DNA from: Ophiura sarsii | Lineage: Eukaryota > Echinodermata > Ophiuroidea > Amphilepidida > Ophiuridae | Reading direction: 5' to 3' | Length of the DNA stretch: 64,000 nucleotides | NCBI GenBank assembly: GCA_035610835.1 | Contig: CM069442.1 | Coordinates: 64,023,431-64,087,430, forward strand | In this document: positions 23,590 to 36,654 of the stretch, piece after piece | Numbering within the stretch: position 1 is the first letter of the stretch | Layout of the letters: each line of letters opens with the position of its first letter | Translations under genes and position numbers: made by a program | Notes under the pieces: generated by a model | The model's input: the letters and a program-made list of their open reading frames with translations, nothing else | What the model was told of the DNA's origin: nothing | Database searches by the model: none

Positions 23590-25980
23590 GATGTGACATA
23601 ATTCGGTAATTGCACTCAAATTCAACGTATTCCTGTGTCACACCATGGTCACACCATCTACAGTCTTTAAGGAATACGCCAATGTGCCATACCCCTGTCA
23701 CGATAATGCAATGAGAAAAACCATGGAAAAACTGAAAAAGCGGTGGTGTGGGGTGGGGGGGGGGGGCTACCTGCAATAAGGGCGCTATAGGATTTTGTTG
23801 GAATTGACAGTGTTAGTGTTAATGTCTCCTGCAAAGCTCCCAATCTGTATTTAATTGAATTGTACCATGATATCTCTGATAACTGAGAATTAACTGTATA
23901 GATGTTTGTCCTGGAGCTTTGTGTATGTACAGAACTGTGCTAGATACAGATGATTGCAGCTCAGTTTCATCTGTTCATACATTGTAGGATTTATCTGATA
24001 GTTCTTAATTGATAAGGCAAATTTGAAGAAAAAAAACATGTTTAGTGTCCTGACGTTTTCAAAAAATGGAAGGAGGAGGCCCTTTTTTTAAATTTAAAAA
24101 AATAACCTTTTAGTGCAAAACCGAGGAGGCATCTTTAAATTGTTTTTTATTTCATGGTCCTTAGATGTTGGTCACCACAAAACTTGCTTAAAATGCTTAT
24201 AAAGATCGAAGAAAGAAGCAAAGCTGTCTTAAACTCTGAAACACCCGAACAAAAAATGAAATGAATGAAAAAAAGGGAGAAAAAAGACAATTAAAGAAAC
24301 CCATAAAAGGAAGCAAGAGGGGCCGCTAAACATGTTAATTTTTTTATTTGGTTTATGGATAAGATTATTGTCATAGAAATATCAAAATAAAGTATTATAT
24401 CAGAAAATAACCAATGTTTGATTTGACCAGATTTTGTGTCATGTTTTCTATTCTACATAACGACCAATCCTATAAATTCTCATTCCAAAAGTTTGATTAT
24501 GAAATTACTCCATTGGTTGTAATGATGAAGCCGATTGCGTGGTGTATAACATTTGGAGAACGCTGCACTTACGGTTTCACTAATAGCATCTAAACAAAAC
24601 ATCGCTCAGAAAAGATGCCAGTATTAGGCCCGAGAGAGATCTTTCCTTGTTAAAAGTAGTGAACTACTACCATAGTATCCCCAAAACTAAATTTACTAAC
24701 CACCCAAAAGTTTGTGTACTATTCTACGGGCGAATTTGTTAGTAACTTTTGCTGCTTTCATGAGAAATGCTGGAGTGAATCAACTCAAATTTTGGGGAAA
24801 GATTATTTTGATGATGTGCCTTGATGTAGCATAGAAAACACAGTATGACAAATCAACACAGGTTTTCAATAACAGAATTTCCAAAACCGACCCCTGTGTT
24901 TTCAGGTCATATTCAAAGGGTATCCCATAACCCTTCACTAAATCCAAAATACACCCCTCAAATTTTTGACTGTTGATCACACCAATTGTATTGAGTTCCC
25001 TGATTTTCCAATGCTTGAATAAGGTTACGGTAAGTATTCGGGATATGGTTTAGGTTAAGAGCTAGAGTTAGGATTGAGGATAGGGTTAGGAATTGGGGTT
25101 ATTCAGTAGGGTGAAACGAGAAATTGGTGACTGAATTCTCTAATACAACAAAGTCAATCACCAAAATAATTGATAAAGTGTTTTTTACCTGGAGAGTGGA
25201 GACTTGTGTATTGTTATGTAAAACAAAACCAGAGTAATGGAACAATGACTAAAGGCACCAAAATATTGGCCTGTAAGGCTTTATAATTGTTTATAACATA
25301 GGCTGGTTCCTAATACTTCCCTTATTTTATACTTCATTTCGCAAATATTTTTTGTGGAAGAATGTACTCTCTGTTCCTTTCCCCACCATTTAGAAGGTGA
25401 AACCGCTGGGAAACTGGAAAGAGGCCCATTATTAGGACATTTGTAAAAGGCACAGTAATATCAATATCTACCATTGTTCTCAAAATCAAACCAATACCAC
25501 ATATATGTAACATTACATAGCCTACCTGTAAGACGGAATATTCCACACGTCTCGGAGAAGATACACATTTAACATAGCCATGTTAATGGATCAGAAAACA
25601 TAGTTTACGATGATAAACAAAAGCAAAATGTGCTGGTGCACATAAACGGTTTATAGAGAAGTAGGGTTCCATTTTTGAAGACAATGTTATTTCAATCACT
25701 GCAGCTACAGAAATATGTGTGTAACACCCAGTAGAAATTCTCATTCCTCACTGGTTCCATGTATAATGGATTAATGCCTTGTTGTGTAGTGTAGGCATGT
25801 GTGGCAAGTGAGCTATGTAAATCAGAAGCTGTCCAATGAATGAATAGGCTGCCTAGCTCCACTATATTGACAATCTGGTCATTTCAAGCCTTTCTTATAG
25901 CAAAGTAAAGATATGGTATTGAGAAGGCAGCCCTGATTGATCTAACAAAATCAACACAAACATTATTGTATGTATGGGCG
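23590..25980. other. Non-coding with interspersed repeat at about 24040-24300
   Basis: A G12 tract is at 23755-23766. The segment at about 24040-24300 (ggaaggaggaggccc, ttttagtgcaaaac, gtcaccacaaaacttg) has a reverse-complement relative at about 30590-30830 and a partial copy at about 28076-28160, defining one repeat family. Irregular ggttagg-like motifs occur at about 25020-25100. Confidence 0.45.
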
Positions 25981-25984
25981 ATGA

Positions 25985-26580
25985 TAAGTGCACTGCTTTG
26001 GTTTCAACAAGTTGTTCAGGCTCGTAGAGTTGCAATCAATACAGCAGTCCAAGCTTTTGATTGGAGCGTTGAGTAGGCTGTTTGCCCTTCAGTTTTCCAA
26101 GATAAACAAAGGGGGAAGGAGGACATTATTAGCAAGTGAAGTGGCCTGGATTCGTTTGAAACATCAGGCATCTCTGCTCATGACATGCATCATCCAAATG
26201 ATTTCCAATCAAGATGAACAAGGGTTGGCTTAAAAGCAATATGAATTGGTTGCATCAACAGTCATCTTCATCTTCTGTAGATGTTGAAACCATGATCCTC
26301 CGAAACGCGATCACAAGCCGTCCAAAGAGTAAAATCTACCAGGCCTTACAAGCTGGTTGCGTCTTATATCAGTACTGCTCCTTTATACTCAACATATCAA
26401 CCCACCTACATTTTATCCTCACATACAAGCATCATCTTCACTGATTCAACCTGGCCTAAACAATGCCGATGTATACCTGTGTGACGGACGGTTACTATTT
26501 GTATCGTGATCATCACCAACCAAACACGTTCACCAAACTAGGAAGTTGCAAGTATCACGTCAAAGCAACAGGTATATCCT
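25985..26580 (+). pseudogene. Possible decayed coding stretch, unidentified
   Basis: Slightly more GC-rich than its surroundings. Protein-like runs appear in shifting + frames: one frame to a stop at 26231-26233; an overlapping frame at 26214-26444 with VDVETMILRNAITSRPKSKI; and, past two stops, TCVTDGYYLYRDHHQPNTF. No family is recognised. It may be an old transposase or gene relic, or chance. Confidence 0.2.
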
Positions 26581-26735
26581 GAACAGGTGAAATTGTTCTA
26601 TCCTAAATAGCCTGAGAATCCTGCAAATCAACACCGAAACCAACCACCTACAAAAACATGATACACTTTACAGATCTAAACATTACAAACTCCTCTGGAT
26701 TTTCAGACTAAAAGATGAATTTTCTATTCCAGGGC

Positions 26736-26808
26736 ATGAATCCCACAGTGCGGACAGATGATGATATGATAGAGCATCTAGACCTTTTGAATCATTTGAG
26801 TCAGGTGC
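26736..26808 (+). CDS. Small exon-like segment, unidentified
   Basis: Bounded by an acceptor context (ttttctattccag) and a weaker donor (cag|gtgcat). The short frame encodes GMNPTVRTDDDMIEHLDLLN followed by HLSQ, an acidic, protein-like composition. No neighbour exon confirms it and the family is unknown. Confidence 0.2.
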
Positions 26809-27539
26809 ATGATGGTACCCTTTTCTCACCATTCAATGGCAGTTCTGAGTCATTGTTTTTTTCTCTCTTTTTTTCAAGAAAGGAGAAATGGATACAACGT
26901 GGCTACATCTGTACCTTTCAAATTTCAAACTAAATCCAAGGGTGTTTTGGTAAATTTTTACCTAAGTTGCCAGTTCATTCTGACATTAAAATATGGAAAC
27001 CTTGACATTGCGTACTACTTTCAAGGGCCAAGCATTTTTCTCATAGGTTGGGTGTGTTTATATTGTGACTTGACAGCAGCGGGAAGTATGAAAAATCAAT
27101 ATAATGATTTTAACAGTTTAGATCTTTCCATGAATCTCCTTGTATGACAATACACATCATTGCACGGCAGAGCTACGCAACACCGGTTTTAATTAGATGA
27201 TCTCTTATAAATACATGTAAGGTTTAAAAGGGAGATTTTCATGATTGAGAGATGGGCAAGTGCACCAGTTTAACAAAATCAAGGTTCATTGGGCTGAGGT
27301 GATACTTTCAAGTAGCTTTTCTTGGCCTGTTGTCTTTGGTTTGTTTTGTTTTGTCTCACTTGTGTTTCGTTGTTTATTAATTATCAATTTTTTGTTTGCC
27401 CTTCATTTGTTTTAGGTGTTTCCTGGGGGGATGGGGGGGGGGGGGGGGGGATTTGAGTATGATGTAGAATTAAATATAAAATAAATTGCAAAATATGAGT
27501 CAGTAAGACCCATAGGCCATAGAACAGTGATTGTGTTCC
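26809..27539. other. Non-coding, no gene seen
   Basis: AT-rich, with a G18 tract at 27433-27450. A + strand frame across 26809-27147 has no splice or compositional support. Confidence 0.35.
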
Positions 27540-27724
27540 TACTGTAAAGCTGAAATTTTCGCGCAAAATATTTTTCCGCGAAAATTATCACACGCAAAAA
27601 TATTGTTTTCAACATTCATGCAGTGCATCCAGAAGGTCGCCCGAGAAAAAAACAATTCGCGAAATGTCTATGATATCAAAATGCGCAAAAATATCTTTAC
27701 GCGAAAATATTGGCTTTTACAGTA
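27540..27724. mobile_element. TA-flanked MITE, copy 2
   Basis: The ends TACTGTAAAGC and GGCTTTTACAGTA are inverted and match the ends of the 3097-3281 element. Inside are repeated gcgaaaat/attttcgc modules. It is 185 bp, the same length as copy 1. A long + strand frame that crosses it is not a gene. Confidence 0.65.
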
Positions 27725-28734
27725 TGTTGCTCAAACAGTAGTGAGTATGAGTCAAAAAGGTCAAGAAATGGCTAATATGCAGCCCAATCCACCAATCAGG
27801 TCCAGAAAAAATGCACATTTCCCGGGACCGGAAGTTTCAAATGGTCCCTTTATATATAAATATTGCCTTCAAATTCATATGTATTTCTTTGTCTTATACC
27901 AAACATTTCCATCCAAAGCAACAAATTTCCATCCAAAGCCAAAATTTCCCGGGAACCAGGTTCCCGAGTTCCCCATTTTCCCAGTCATGCCACCAATGCG
28001 TTGTTTAAAATCACAATTAGATGGTAGCAACAGTTAATTCCACCGTTAGGCAAAGTAGAAAAAGAAACATGTTTAGCAACAGCAGCATCCAGACTTTTTC
28101 CAAAAAGGGAAGGAGGCCCTTTTTGTTTTTTTATACTTTTTAGTGCAAAACTTTGTGAACCTTCAAATGTGAATATTGAATTATTAACATTTATACAGTA
28201 CTATCAAGCATTATAATATTTGTGTGTATTAAAGTATTGCAAATTTTACAAAAGCCCATTTTGCACACAGCAAACAATTTTATTCTACTATGAGCTAAAT
28301 ATTCTATCACTGAATATGACAATCCTGATATTTTCCTGCTACAAAAATGGCAAATGCTGGCATTTTGGACATGTTCATGTTGGGAAATCTTCTGGCTAAA
28401 TCCGCTTTAGTGTGGGATGTCCATGTGACCTGCCTAAATGTGACATTTTCACATAGCCTTTTTTATTTTCCAAATTTAATAACAAATTTTGCTCCCAGGG
28501 AGAGAACCATATCACATGACAGGTATAGGTATTATTTGGATAGGATCACACTGTGCGTAAATTTGGAAAAGTTATTTGATATGATGATACAAGAATAGAA
28601 CATTTGTGTCAGCACTTGTATGTAAAGCCATGAGCAAAATCATCATTTGATTTTCACAAAAATTAAGATACAACATTTTATGGTAGTAGGAGTGTATATC
28701 AAAATGTTCTGATATTTCCTACCATAATTTAACC

Positions 28735-29102
28735 TTTAAAGGCATATTATGTGATCTTTTCAAGATAGCGCCCTCTATTCATTTTTTTTTAGAAAGTAGA
28801 TTTTCTTGCAGATTTACATTTCTGATCATAAATCATACATACATTCCAAGTTACAGAGCGATACGATTCCTAATTACCTCAAAATCATGGTTTTAGAGTG
28901 AATTTAGAGTAAAAATATAAACTGTCGGAGTTATCCGACAGTTTTTTCACTCTTAAATCATGATTTTGAAGTAATCGCCCTGTAACTTGGAATGTATGTA
29001 CGATTTATGATCAGAAATGTAAATCTGCAAGAAAATCTTCTTTCAATTTTTTTTTTGATGTTGAAGGCGTTCCCTGGAAAGATCACATAATATACCTTTA
29101 AA
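28735..29102. mobile_element. Palindromic MITE, 'TATGTGATCTTT' family, copy 2
   Basis: The best-preserved copy. The left end tttaaaggcatattatgtg is inverted at the right end cacataatataccttta. Arms of about 150 bp share agattttcttgcagattta and acattccaagttacag. The centre has its own small hairpin (aactgtcggag...ttatccgacagtt). Confidence 0.8.
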
Positions 29103-31874
29103 GGGGCATTGAGAGATACGTATGGGAGTGCGCCCTCAATTATCCTTGAAATCAGTTTTTTGCATTAAAGTAATACTTTAGGCATATACTAACTACCATC
29201 TGAAACAGCTTACCAACATTTGCCGTTTATCATATAAAATTTCATGATTTTGAACGCTCCTGTAATTTCATTTTCAGGGGCTATTTTGCCATTTTCTGGG
29301 TACTTTCTGGTTTAGGAGTTTTTCGATGTAAACAAAGACTTAACAACATTACTAACCTTTTTAGTGTTTTACTTTGCCCTTCTCTTGCCATGAGTCCCAT
29401 GACATCAATAAATAATGCCCAAGAAATCTCATTCTCTCTCACTCGTCAAAATACCATACCATCACAGCATCACCATGACTGCATTTGTGTATAATTACCG
29501 TATGTAAATGTGTGTATAATTATGTATTATGTATAATCGTACAGGGTGTCTCAACAAACAAAAAAGTGCACAACTTATTGACCATGAACTTCTAGAATTT
29601 GGTGTAACAATTGTATACCCTTTGATAGACTAAACGCTTAGCTTTAATAGGGGTGGCTACCATTTTACAATTTTTTTAAATCGCCATGTTTAATATTTTA
29701 ATTGTATGGTCCTGAATATTATAGCATAGGCCTATGTTAGAAACACCATTTCCCTCACTTAAAAACAAAAAAACGGGTGAAATTCCGATATTTGGAACTT
29801 TTTTTGGCGACAATTTTTTGCCTATATTTTTCTGTCCAGCGAATACGGCAGGAGGTCTGCATTGTAACGTCATGCGAGGGATGTTTGTACTTGTTTTGGT
29901 ATGTATGGATAGAGGGAACCTCTAGCTATACCATGGTACCCAAATAAGCATGTACCGGTACTCTACATTTTGGATTGGATTTATTTAGGGGTGGTAAGTA
30001 GTGGTAACCCCCCCCCCCCCCCCCCCTCCGGAGGAACCCTTTCTATTCATTGCAAACTGTAAAGTGGTACAACATCGATTTTTGGTGACTTTTGTTAATT
30101 GGTCATATCTCAAGATTGACAAAACCAAATCAGATAAATAGCTTCCGATAGTACACGACTCACATCCAGGGTCAGGAAAAGGAATATACCATTGTGAAAT
30201 GGGGAAACCGTTATGCAGCAATAATTTGGGACAAAGTTTTACTAACAATTATATCGACAATTAATGTGAAAAAATAAAGTCATCAGCAGTTGATTAGTAA
30301 AATATGTTATAATTTTCTGTAGTCCACTAAAAACTGCTTCTTTCGTAACTAGATATTATCATAATTATTATTTATCTCACGTAAATTTTAAGTGCCCATG
30401 CAACCGGCCACCCACCACCCCACGCACCCAGTGGACGAGGACGAGTCCAAGATCATGATCCGACATGATGATTGCTGTTTTTGCGAAATATGTTTTTACT
30501 CCCTTTTATATATACATGCTTGCTATATAGGGATTTATAAAAAATAATCAGCATTTAATTTATTATTTATTTCAGTCATAACACTTTTTTGTTCAGGTGT
30601 TTCAGGTGTTGAGATGTTTGCAACAGCTTTGCTTCTTTATTATAGACATTTTAAACAAGTTTTGTGGTGACCAACCCTCAGAACCATGAAATATAAAAGA
30701 TTTAAAGGGGCTCTTTATAAGATTCGCAACGTTTATTGCAAACAAGGGCAATTTTGCATTAAAAAGTAAGTAAAAAAAGAAAGGGCCTCCTCCTTCCTTT
30801 TATCTTTTTGGAAGAAGTCCTTACTTGTTTAAATAAATAAATAAATACATTTTGAATTTAATTTCATTTTGTTTTTCTCATCTATTTCAGCACCTGGACT
30901 ACCAAACTAAACAGTTCTATGTTTGCTTTGTGTAATTTTATATAGGCCTATTATATAGCCGCATACAATGAACAACATGGGTTTCTTTTATGTGTGGGTC
31001 TACCCATCCTACTAAACACTAAATACTTTCATCAAAAATCAATATTCCTAATCAATGGTGTTATTTATAGTGCCTTTTTAGTGGACTCTTCCCAATTGAG
31101 ATACACAGTGCGATTTCAAACAACAAAAGTTGAGTAGTATATGTTCGTAAACGCCCACTCTAATTGCGATCAATACAAAATGTCTTGGTGATTTGATCAA
31201 ACCGTGCATATTATATATTAAGTGTCACATTAGCAAAGCATTAAACACATGATAAATGATATTACAGTAGGCATGTTCAGATGTACGTAACTCGAGCTAA
31301 GGTCGAGTTAATGACAAGTTGAGTTATCAGTCGTGATAATGGTCGAGTAAGTTGTGTTAATTTTAACACAACCAATTTACCTATGAAAAAAGTCCGGTTG
31401 AGTCGAGTGTCGAGTCAGCCGTCCGTGTGGACGCATCGTAACGACTAACTCGAGGTAAAGTTTGACCTTTCGCCAATGTGCTTTAACCCTATTGCTGAAT
31501 ACTTTCGACTTTCACTACGTTCATGGCTCTACATAAAGATGAAGTATAAATAAGACAAAAAAAACACAACCAGTGTTCTTAGCTTTGCCATTATTTCTGT
31601 GATGAAAAACGCAATTGCTCCCGTATTGCTATATTCACTTGAGTATCCTGTTTCATACCATTTCGAACATCTAAATGATTAAAATCAAGTGTTGCTGCCT
31701 ATCATCATAACCACATTTAATTGTAGATAAAAAACAACAGCCAGGACAAAAGCCTCAATAATTTAATAATCCATTTTCACAGCCTTTTTTTTAAATACAA
31801 GGAAATATGGACCAGTTTTAACTTCTTTTTTTATACAACATCACATTTTTTAAATAGAACTTAGCACGTTTTCA
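29103..31874. other. Non-coding with repeat fragments
   Basis: The start (ggggcattgagagatac, then gcgccctcaattat) is related to the end of the 49131-49503 repeat in reverse. A mariner-type 'acagggtgtctcaac' motif lies at about 29540. A C19 tract lies at 30008-30026. The reverse copy of the 24-kb repeat is at about 30590-30830. A patch of gagtcgagt-like motifs lies at about 31290-31460. No exon supported. Confidence 0.4.
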
Positions 31875-31879
31875 GTTAA

Positions 31880-32978
31880 GGGCAGTGTCAACCCGGCACT
31901 TGTTTCAAAAATTGAATTTCATATTTCTCTATTATTTAATACTTTTATATTGTATTCTATCATTACCATCATAAGTTACTAATCGTAAGCTATTATTTCC
32001 GGTTCTTTTGGGTGATTTTAAATTGTTGTTTTGGTAAGTTTGAGTCAGGAAAAGGCGCATATTTATTTGGCGGGAATTTAAGCGGAGTTCCGCGCTTTTC
32101 AAATGCTGCGACAGCTGTTTGATCATTGCGTCGCGCGCTGAAACTTCCCGCGCGTAATACTAGACGCGCCGCTTAATATCCGCGACGTAGACGCGAAAAA
32201 CAAAAGAGCGCAAAACAATGTCTAAAATGTAAACAAAGGCCAATCTTACGATCATTTAAATTTCAGTTTTCTTCCAATTTCTTCACATTGTGACAATATA
32301 AATTGAATCTGATAGTTTATTATGATTGTTCATAATAGTATACTCGCTTTTTAGGTCACACGCTCGTATGTTCCGTGAACATTTAGCTTTAAATGGTGGA
32401 AAATGTCAATATTTTTACTAAATCGATGTTTTCTAGAAGTTCAAATTTGAAGGAATTTTACGAATTTTCAGACAACATATCTAAAAATATATATCAAACT
32501 ATCAGGTAAGCTTTTACTACCATTGTGTAGAGGACTTTCAGCGCTAGGAGGCAATTTTTTATTTTTTCGATTATGGATTTTAAACTCGAGATATGCATCC
32601 ATTTCTAGCGAAATGTACGCAAAAAAACACGACTTTTACACTTTTCCGATGTTTTTAGCAATATTTCCAAAACCAAGCTTTATTTTGGAAAAAGAAAAAA
32701 TTGCCTCCTAGACAAAATTGTTTTGTTTACAAAAACGTATATTAGAACAAATTACCATTTTTTATTTTATAGTTATGCTGTCTGAAAAATGTGGGGTAAA
32801 AAAATGGCTTTTTGGTTCATTTCTCAAAATTTAGTTTATTTGGTATCACATTGATATCACCATCGGCTTCCTTATCAAATTTCCTTTCTAAAAATGTATA
32901 CTTTTATGTACTTTTATTCAATATTCTCAAACTTAGAAGCAAAAGTTGATCATCAAAATAATAGGGTTGACACTTCCC
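31880..32978. mobile_element. piggyBac-like non-autonomous element, TTAA target
   Basis: Both ends abut TTAA (31876-31879 and 32979-32982). The left terminus GGGCAGTGTCAACCC and right terminus GGGTTGACACTTCCC are inverted with one mismatch. TTAA duplication and G/C-start TIRs are the piggyBac hallmark. The 1099-bp body has no transposase. It contains a CpG-dense patch (about 32090-32200) and an inner inverted pair, ctaggaggcaattttt at about 32546 and aaaaattgcctcctag at about 32695. Confidence 0.8.
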
Positions 32979-33435
32979 TTAAGGTAACATTGAGATGGGA
33001 AGGCGGTGTAACTTCCTGAAATTGACTCCAGGGGCAGGGAGTTGTGGTAAATATGACAGGTTGTTTGGTCATGTTAAAGGTGTGGTGACTTGCGTGTGGA
33101 CAATCAGTCGGGTTAGCGAAAATATTTCTGGTATTTTATCTCTGGGTGTAAAATATTTAACTCTTAAATTTCAGGTCTGAATACAGCTATTATGTTTAAT
33201 TGAAAATAGACCCAGTTTATTTCCAAGGTCACATTATTCACATCAATTCAGTATTAATTGTATTATATTATATTATATCAATTAATAACATTGCGTGTAA
33301 AGTATGATAGACCTCTTAGCAACTGGGAAAACATCAATGTATTAATGCATCCATTGTAGTCCAGGGTCCTAGCTAGTTGATTTGCAGGCTTTCTATTCTA
33401 TCAAGGAATTTTGCCTAAGGACATTTTAAAGAGTA

Positions 33436-33813
33436 TTACTATACATCATAAATATTCATTAGCTAATCGCGGTTTCCTATTGGTCTATTCCGTTAGCTAC
33501 GCACTTCAGTATTTAGCATACTTCCTCGCGTACGGGAAAAACGCAGACGCGGGGGGAAAATAAGGGTACTACCGCACCCCTAGGAGGAAACTACCGCACC
33601 CCCTGAACGAAACAGTCTCATCCCCTGAACGAAACAGTTCAACAAACGTATACACGTCACATTGTATAGAACTTTGCATTCTGGCGACGAGCATGGTTAT
33701 TTTGTTGTTGTCAAAATGGCGTAGTCTGCTGCTGGTCGTTTCGAAGAACTGTCAGAGACGGATTTAGTTTTAAATTTTATAATTTCGTGATGAATATTTA
33801 TGATGTATAGTAA
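33436..33813. mobile_element. MITE with 24-bp perfect TIRs
   Basis: The left TTACTATACATCATAAATAT and following TCAT are exactly inverted at 33790-33813. The 378-bp body contains a short tandem repeat (cccctgaacgaaacagt, twice, at about 33600-33640) and CpG-containing sequence. The superfamily is not clear from the flanks. Confidence 0.7.
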
Positions 33814-33820
33814 AACAAAT

Positions 33821-33937
33821 ACAACATGGTTTATATCGGGAAGTAGTGTGAATTACTGGCCCCTCGGTGTTGGATGAGTGCGTCATGCAACACCTCGGGG
33901 CCAGTAATTCACACTACTTCCCTCTATACCATGTTGT
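33821..33937. repeat. Strong hairpin with about 50-bp arms
   Basis: The core arms of 35 bp (33838-33872 and 33888-33922) differ at two positions; the left begins gggaagtagtgtgaattact. The flanking acaacatggt and accatgttgt extend the stem. The loop is about 15 nt. It lies immediately beside the MITE at 33436-33813 and may be a separate palindromic insertion. Confidence 0.75.
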
Positions 33938-34219
33938 ATCTGTATACTACCACATGGACCATGTCTTTTCTACGTACGATGCTTCATTAATTAAGAAGTT
34001 ACAAGCAACAATTTTCTTCCCATATTAAATGTTTATTTACTGAATTCAATATTTTTAGAATGTACCATGTGGTTTAAAATTAAAATAGCCGAAAATGTGC
34101 TTTTCATATATTTATACCTCTGAAATTCCTGAGAAATCATGACTTGGTTTTCACCCTTAATTTGTACACTGGTACTGCCGTACTGCCGTACCTCTACGGG
34201 CAAAAGTAATTGAAGCGCA

Positions 34220-34960
34220 TGCACGGGATGGCTACACACACACGGTTTTGGTCACACGCACCAACACACACACGGTCTTGGACGCAAGCAAGCGTCACGC
34301 ATGCTGTACAGTGCACTTGTTGCCTTCATGCGTGCCTGCGTCCTGCTGTATTCATTCGCTAGGTGAAGGAGGCTTTGCCAATTTGGAACTGATCAAACTA
34401 CATGTATCACGGAATGGCTGCACGCATCACGGTTTTGGTCACACGCACACGGTTTTGGACGCACGCAAGCATCCCACATATGCTGCACAGTGCACTTGTT
34501 GCCTTCATGCCTGCCTGCGTCCTGCTGTATTCATTCGCTAAGTGAAGGAGGCTTTGCCCATTTGGAACTGATCAAACTGCATGTATCACGGAATGGCTAC
34601 ACGCATCACGGTTTTGGTCACACGCACCAACACGCACACGGTTTTGGATGCTTACACATATGCTGTACAGTGCACTTGTTGCCTTTATGCGTGCCTGCGT
34701 CCTGCTGTATTCATTCGCTAAATGAAGGAGGCTTTGCCAATTTGGAACTGATCAAACTACATGTATCACGGAATGGCTACACGCATCACGGTTTTGGTCA
34801 CATGCACCAACACGCACACGGTTTTGGACGCACGCAAGCATCACACATATGCTGTACAGTGCACTTGTTGCCTTCATGCGTGCGTGCCTGCGTCCTTCTG
34901 TATTCATTCGCTACTGTAAGGAGGCTTGGCCCATTTGGAACTGATCAAACTACATGAACC
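34220..34960. repeat. Tandem repeat, about 180-bp unit, four copies
   Basis: Copies of ttggaactgatcaaact start near 34383, 34562, 34742 and 34935, so the unit is about 180-193 bp. Each unit has cacggttttggtcacacgca, tgcacttgttgccttcat and tcattcgct. The lengths 179 and 180 let one reading frame stay open across copies, giving 97- and 155-residue frames rich in His, Cys and Gly. These look like by-products of the repeat, with no start context or splice support. Confidence 0.85.
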
Positions 34961-36294
34961 GTTACGGTACATGTGTAGTCTTCGATTTGGATACTTCTTA
35001 ATATGGCCGCAAGGATAAGCCTGTAATGCGCATGTGTTGGTAACACTCAAACATCCATCATCTTGTGTCGAACGCTGTACACAGGGAGTCCAGATCAGCT
35101 ATGTGTACATATTAACTTTATTTTATCGATGATACCTACCTTTGTAGATTACATAGATTTTAATTATTTTGCAAAGTGGGCTTGGTGTATTTTCTATGCA
35201 CACTTACGTGATTAATGCACAGACATCGGCGATTTTTTCCCCTGGGGTACTCGCCTAATATGGGGATGTGCCGCTCTAATGGGTAGCTTTTTTGCAAATA
35301 AATCCCTAAACATGGGGTATGATTTTGTGCTGAAAAATCCCTAATAATGCGGGTCACAATTAGGTCTATTTTCACGATAATTTGCGAAAATTGGGTAATA
35401 ATGAGCAAAACCTTAGAAATGGGTATCGTTTTTTCCAAAATAACCCTTAGAAATGGTTAGGGGTTTTGAATCTCCAACCTCACACCCCCGACCAAACCAA
35501 ACCCCCTCCCCATTTTTTTTCTGTTAAAATATTGAAATTTAAAAGAGATGCGCCACTTGTTCAAACTCAGGAAAATAGTGGTAAGGCCACTTAAAAAAAA
35601 AAATACTCGTAGCACACGTCTTCGAAAAGTGAGGAGGGAGGGAGGCTTTTTTTGTTGTTGTTGTTCGAAATGAACCATGCTATTTTCAATGGTAACCAAC
35701 TGCTAGATGATCACATTATGATATTGAAGGTCCAGTTGCCAAAGATATACCCATTCCTTCATCATGCAACATGTATCTAATTAAGCAATAGCTAGTTTAG
35801 TTTAGCTAACTAGTGCTGGAAGAGAGTCCCGGGAGTCCCGCCAGAAAATGTTGAGCCCCGGGAACGAAAATCACCTTCAGAAATCCCGCAAATAAACGGT
35901 TTATTTTTAACAAAATAATAAAAATAAGCTTAAATAAATAAAAAAGCAACCTAGTTGGCTAAATCACCATTATTTAATGCTAATTTATAGTGGAGATTCA
36001 TTCAAAATGAATTATTTACTATTATGCTCCCTAAAATGTGATTTTCTCCAGGTATTCTCACTTCGTATCGCTGACGTGAAAAGCTATCGGCAGCGCATGG
36101 CCACAACACAAATGTTACAATTCCGACAATAGATGGCGCTATACAAAATTGTTTAAAGATGGCAGTACGACCGATAAAAGATAATTTATGTTTTGCGGTC
36201 TGTCTGGGCTCGGATTTGTTGCCAGAATTAATGGAAATATGTACATTCGGCAAAATGGGAATGTCAAATGTTTATTCTCGAAATAAATCTCCAT
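34961..36294. other. Non-coding, repeat debris
   Basis: At 35235-35515 there are fragments resembling the G/C-run element (gggatgtgccgctc, ccaaaccccctcccc). No exon supported. Confidence 0.4.
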
Positions 36295-36654
36295 ATATGT
36301 GATGCGATCTGTGAAAACCTGTCGGATGTCGGGATTATGGGTAAAATTAAAATGTTAAATAAAAAATGTAAACAATTATTATTTTAGATTTTTTTAAAGA
36401 AAAATTAAATTCCAATACTTAATGTCATCATCTTTCATGAAATTTAACCTTATAATGTTATTCTATTGAATTATTTATCTTTTTTGGCCTGTTTTCATGA
36501 TTTTCATGACAATCATCATTCACTCATAACTTTTTTGTAGTGATCGAAGAATCTGTAATCAGCACAGGTTTTAGCTTTCTTATGATATAAATATCTCAAA
36601 TATGAAAAATGCCACCATGTTATGTGGCTGGTTTTCACAGATCGCATCACATAT
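36295..36654. mobile_element. MITE with about 25-bp TIRs
   Basis: The left ATATGTGATGCGATCTGTGA and following AAACC are inverted exactly at the right end (ggttttcacagatcgcatca, then catat). The body is about 360 bp, AT-rich, without coding potential. Confidence 0.75.

Noticed and set aside
27531..28037. 168-codon + strand frame
   Set aside because: It runs through the TA-flanked MITE at 27540-27724 and then AT-rich sequence. There is no splice support and no protein-like composition beyond chance.
30430..30480. Possible hammerhead ribozyme (gacgaggacgagtcc)
   Set aside because: The conserved CTGATGA and GAAA core elements are not present in the required order.
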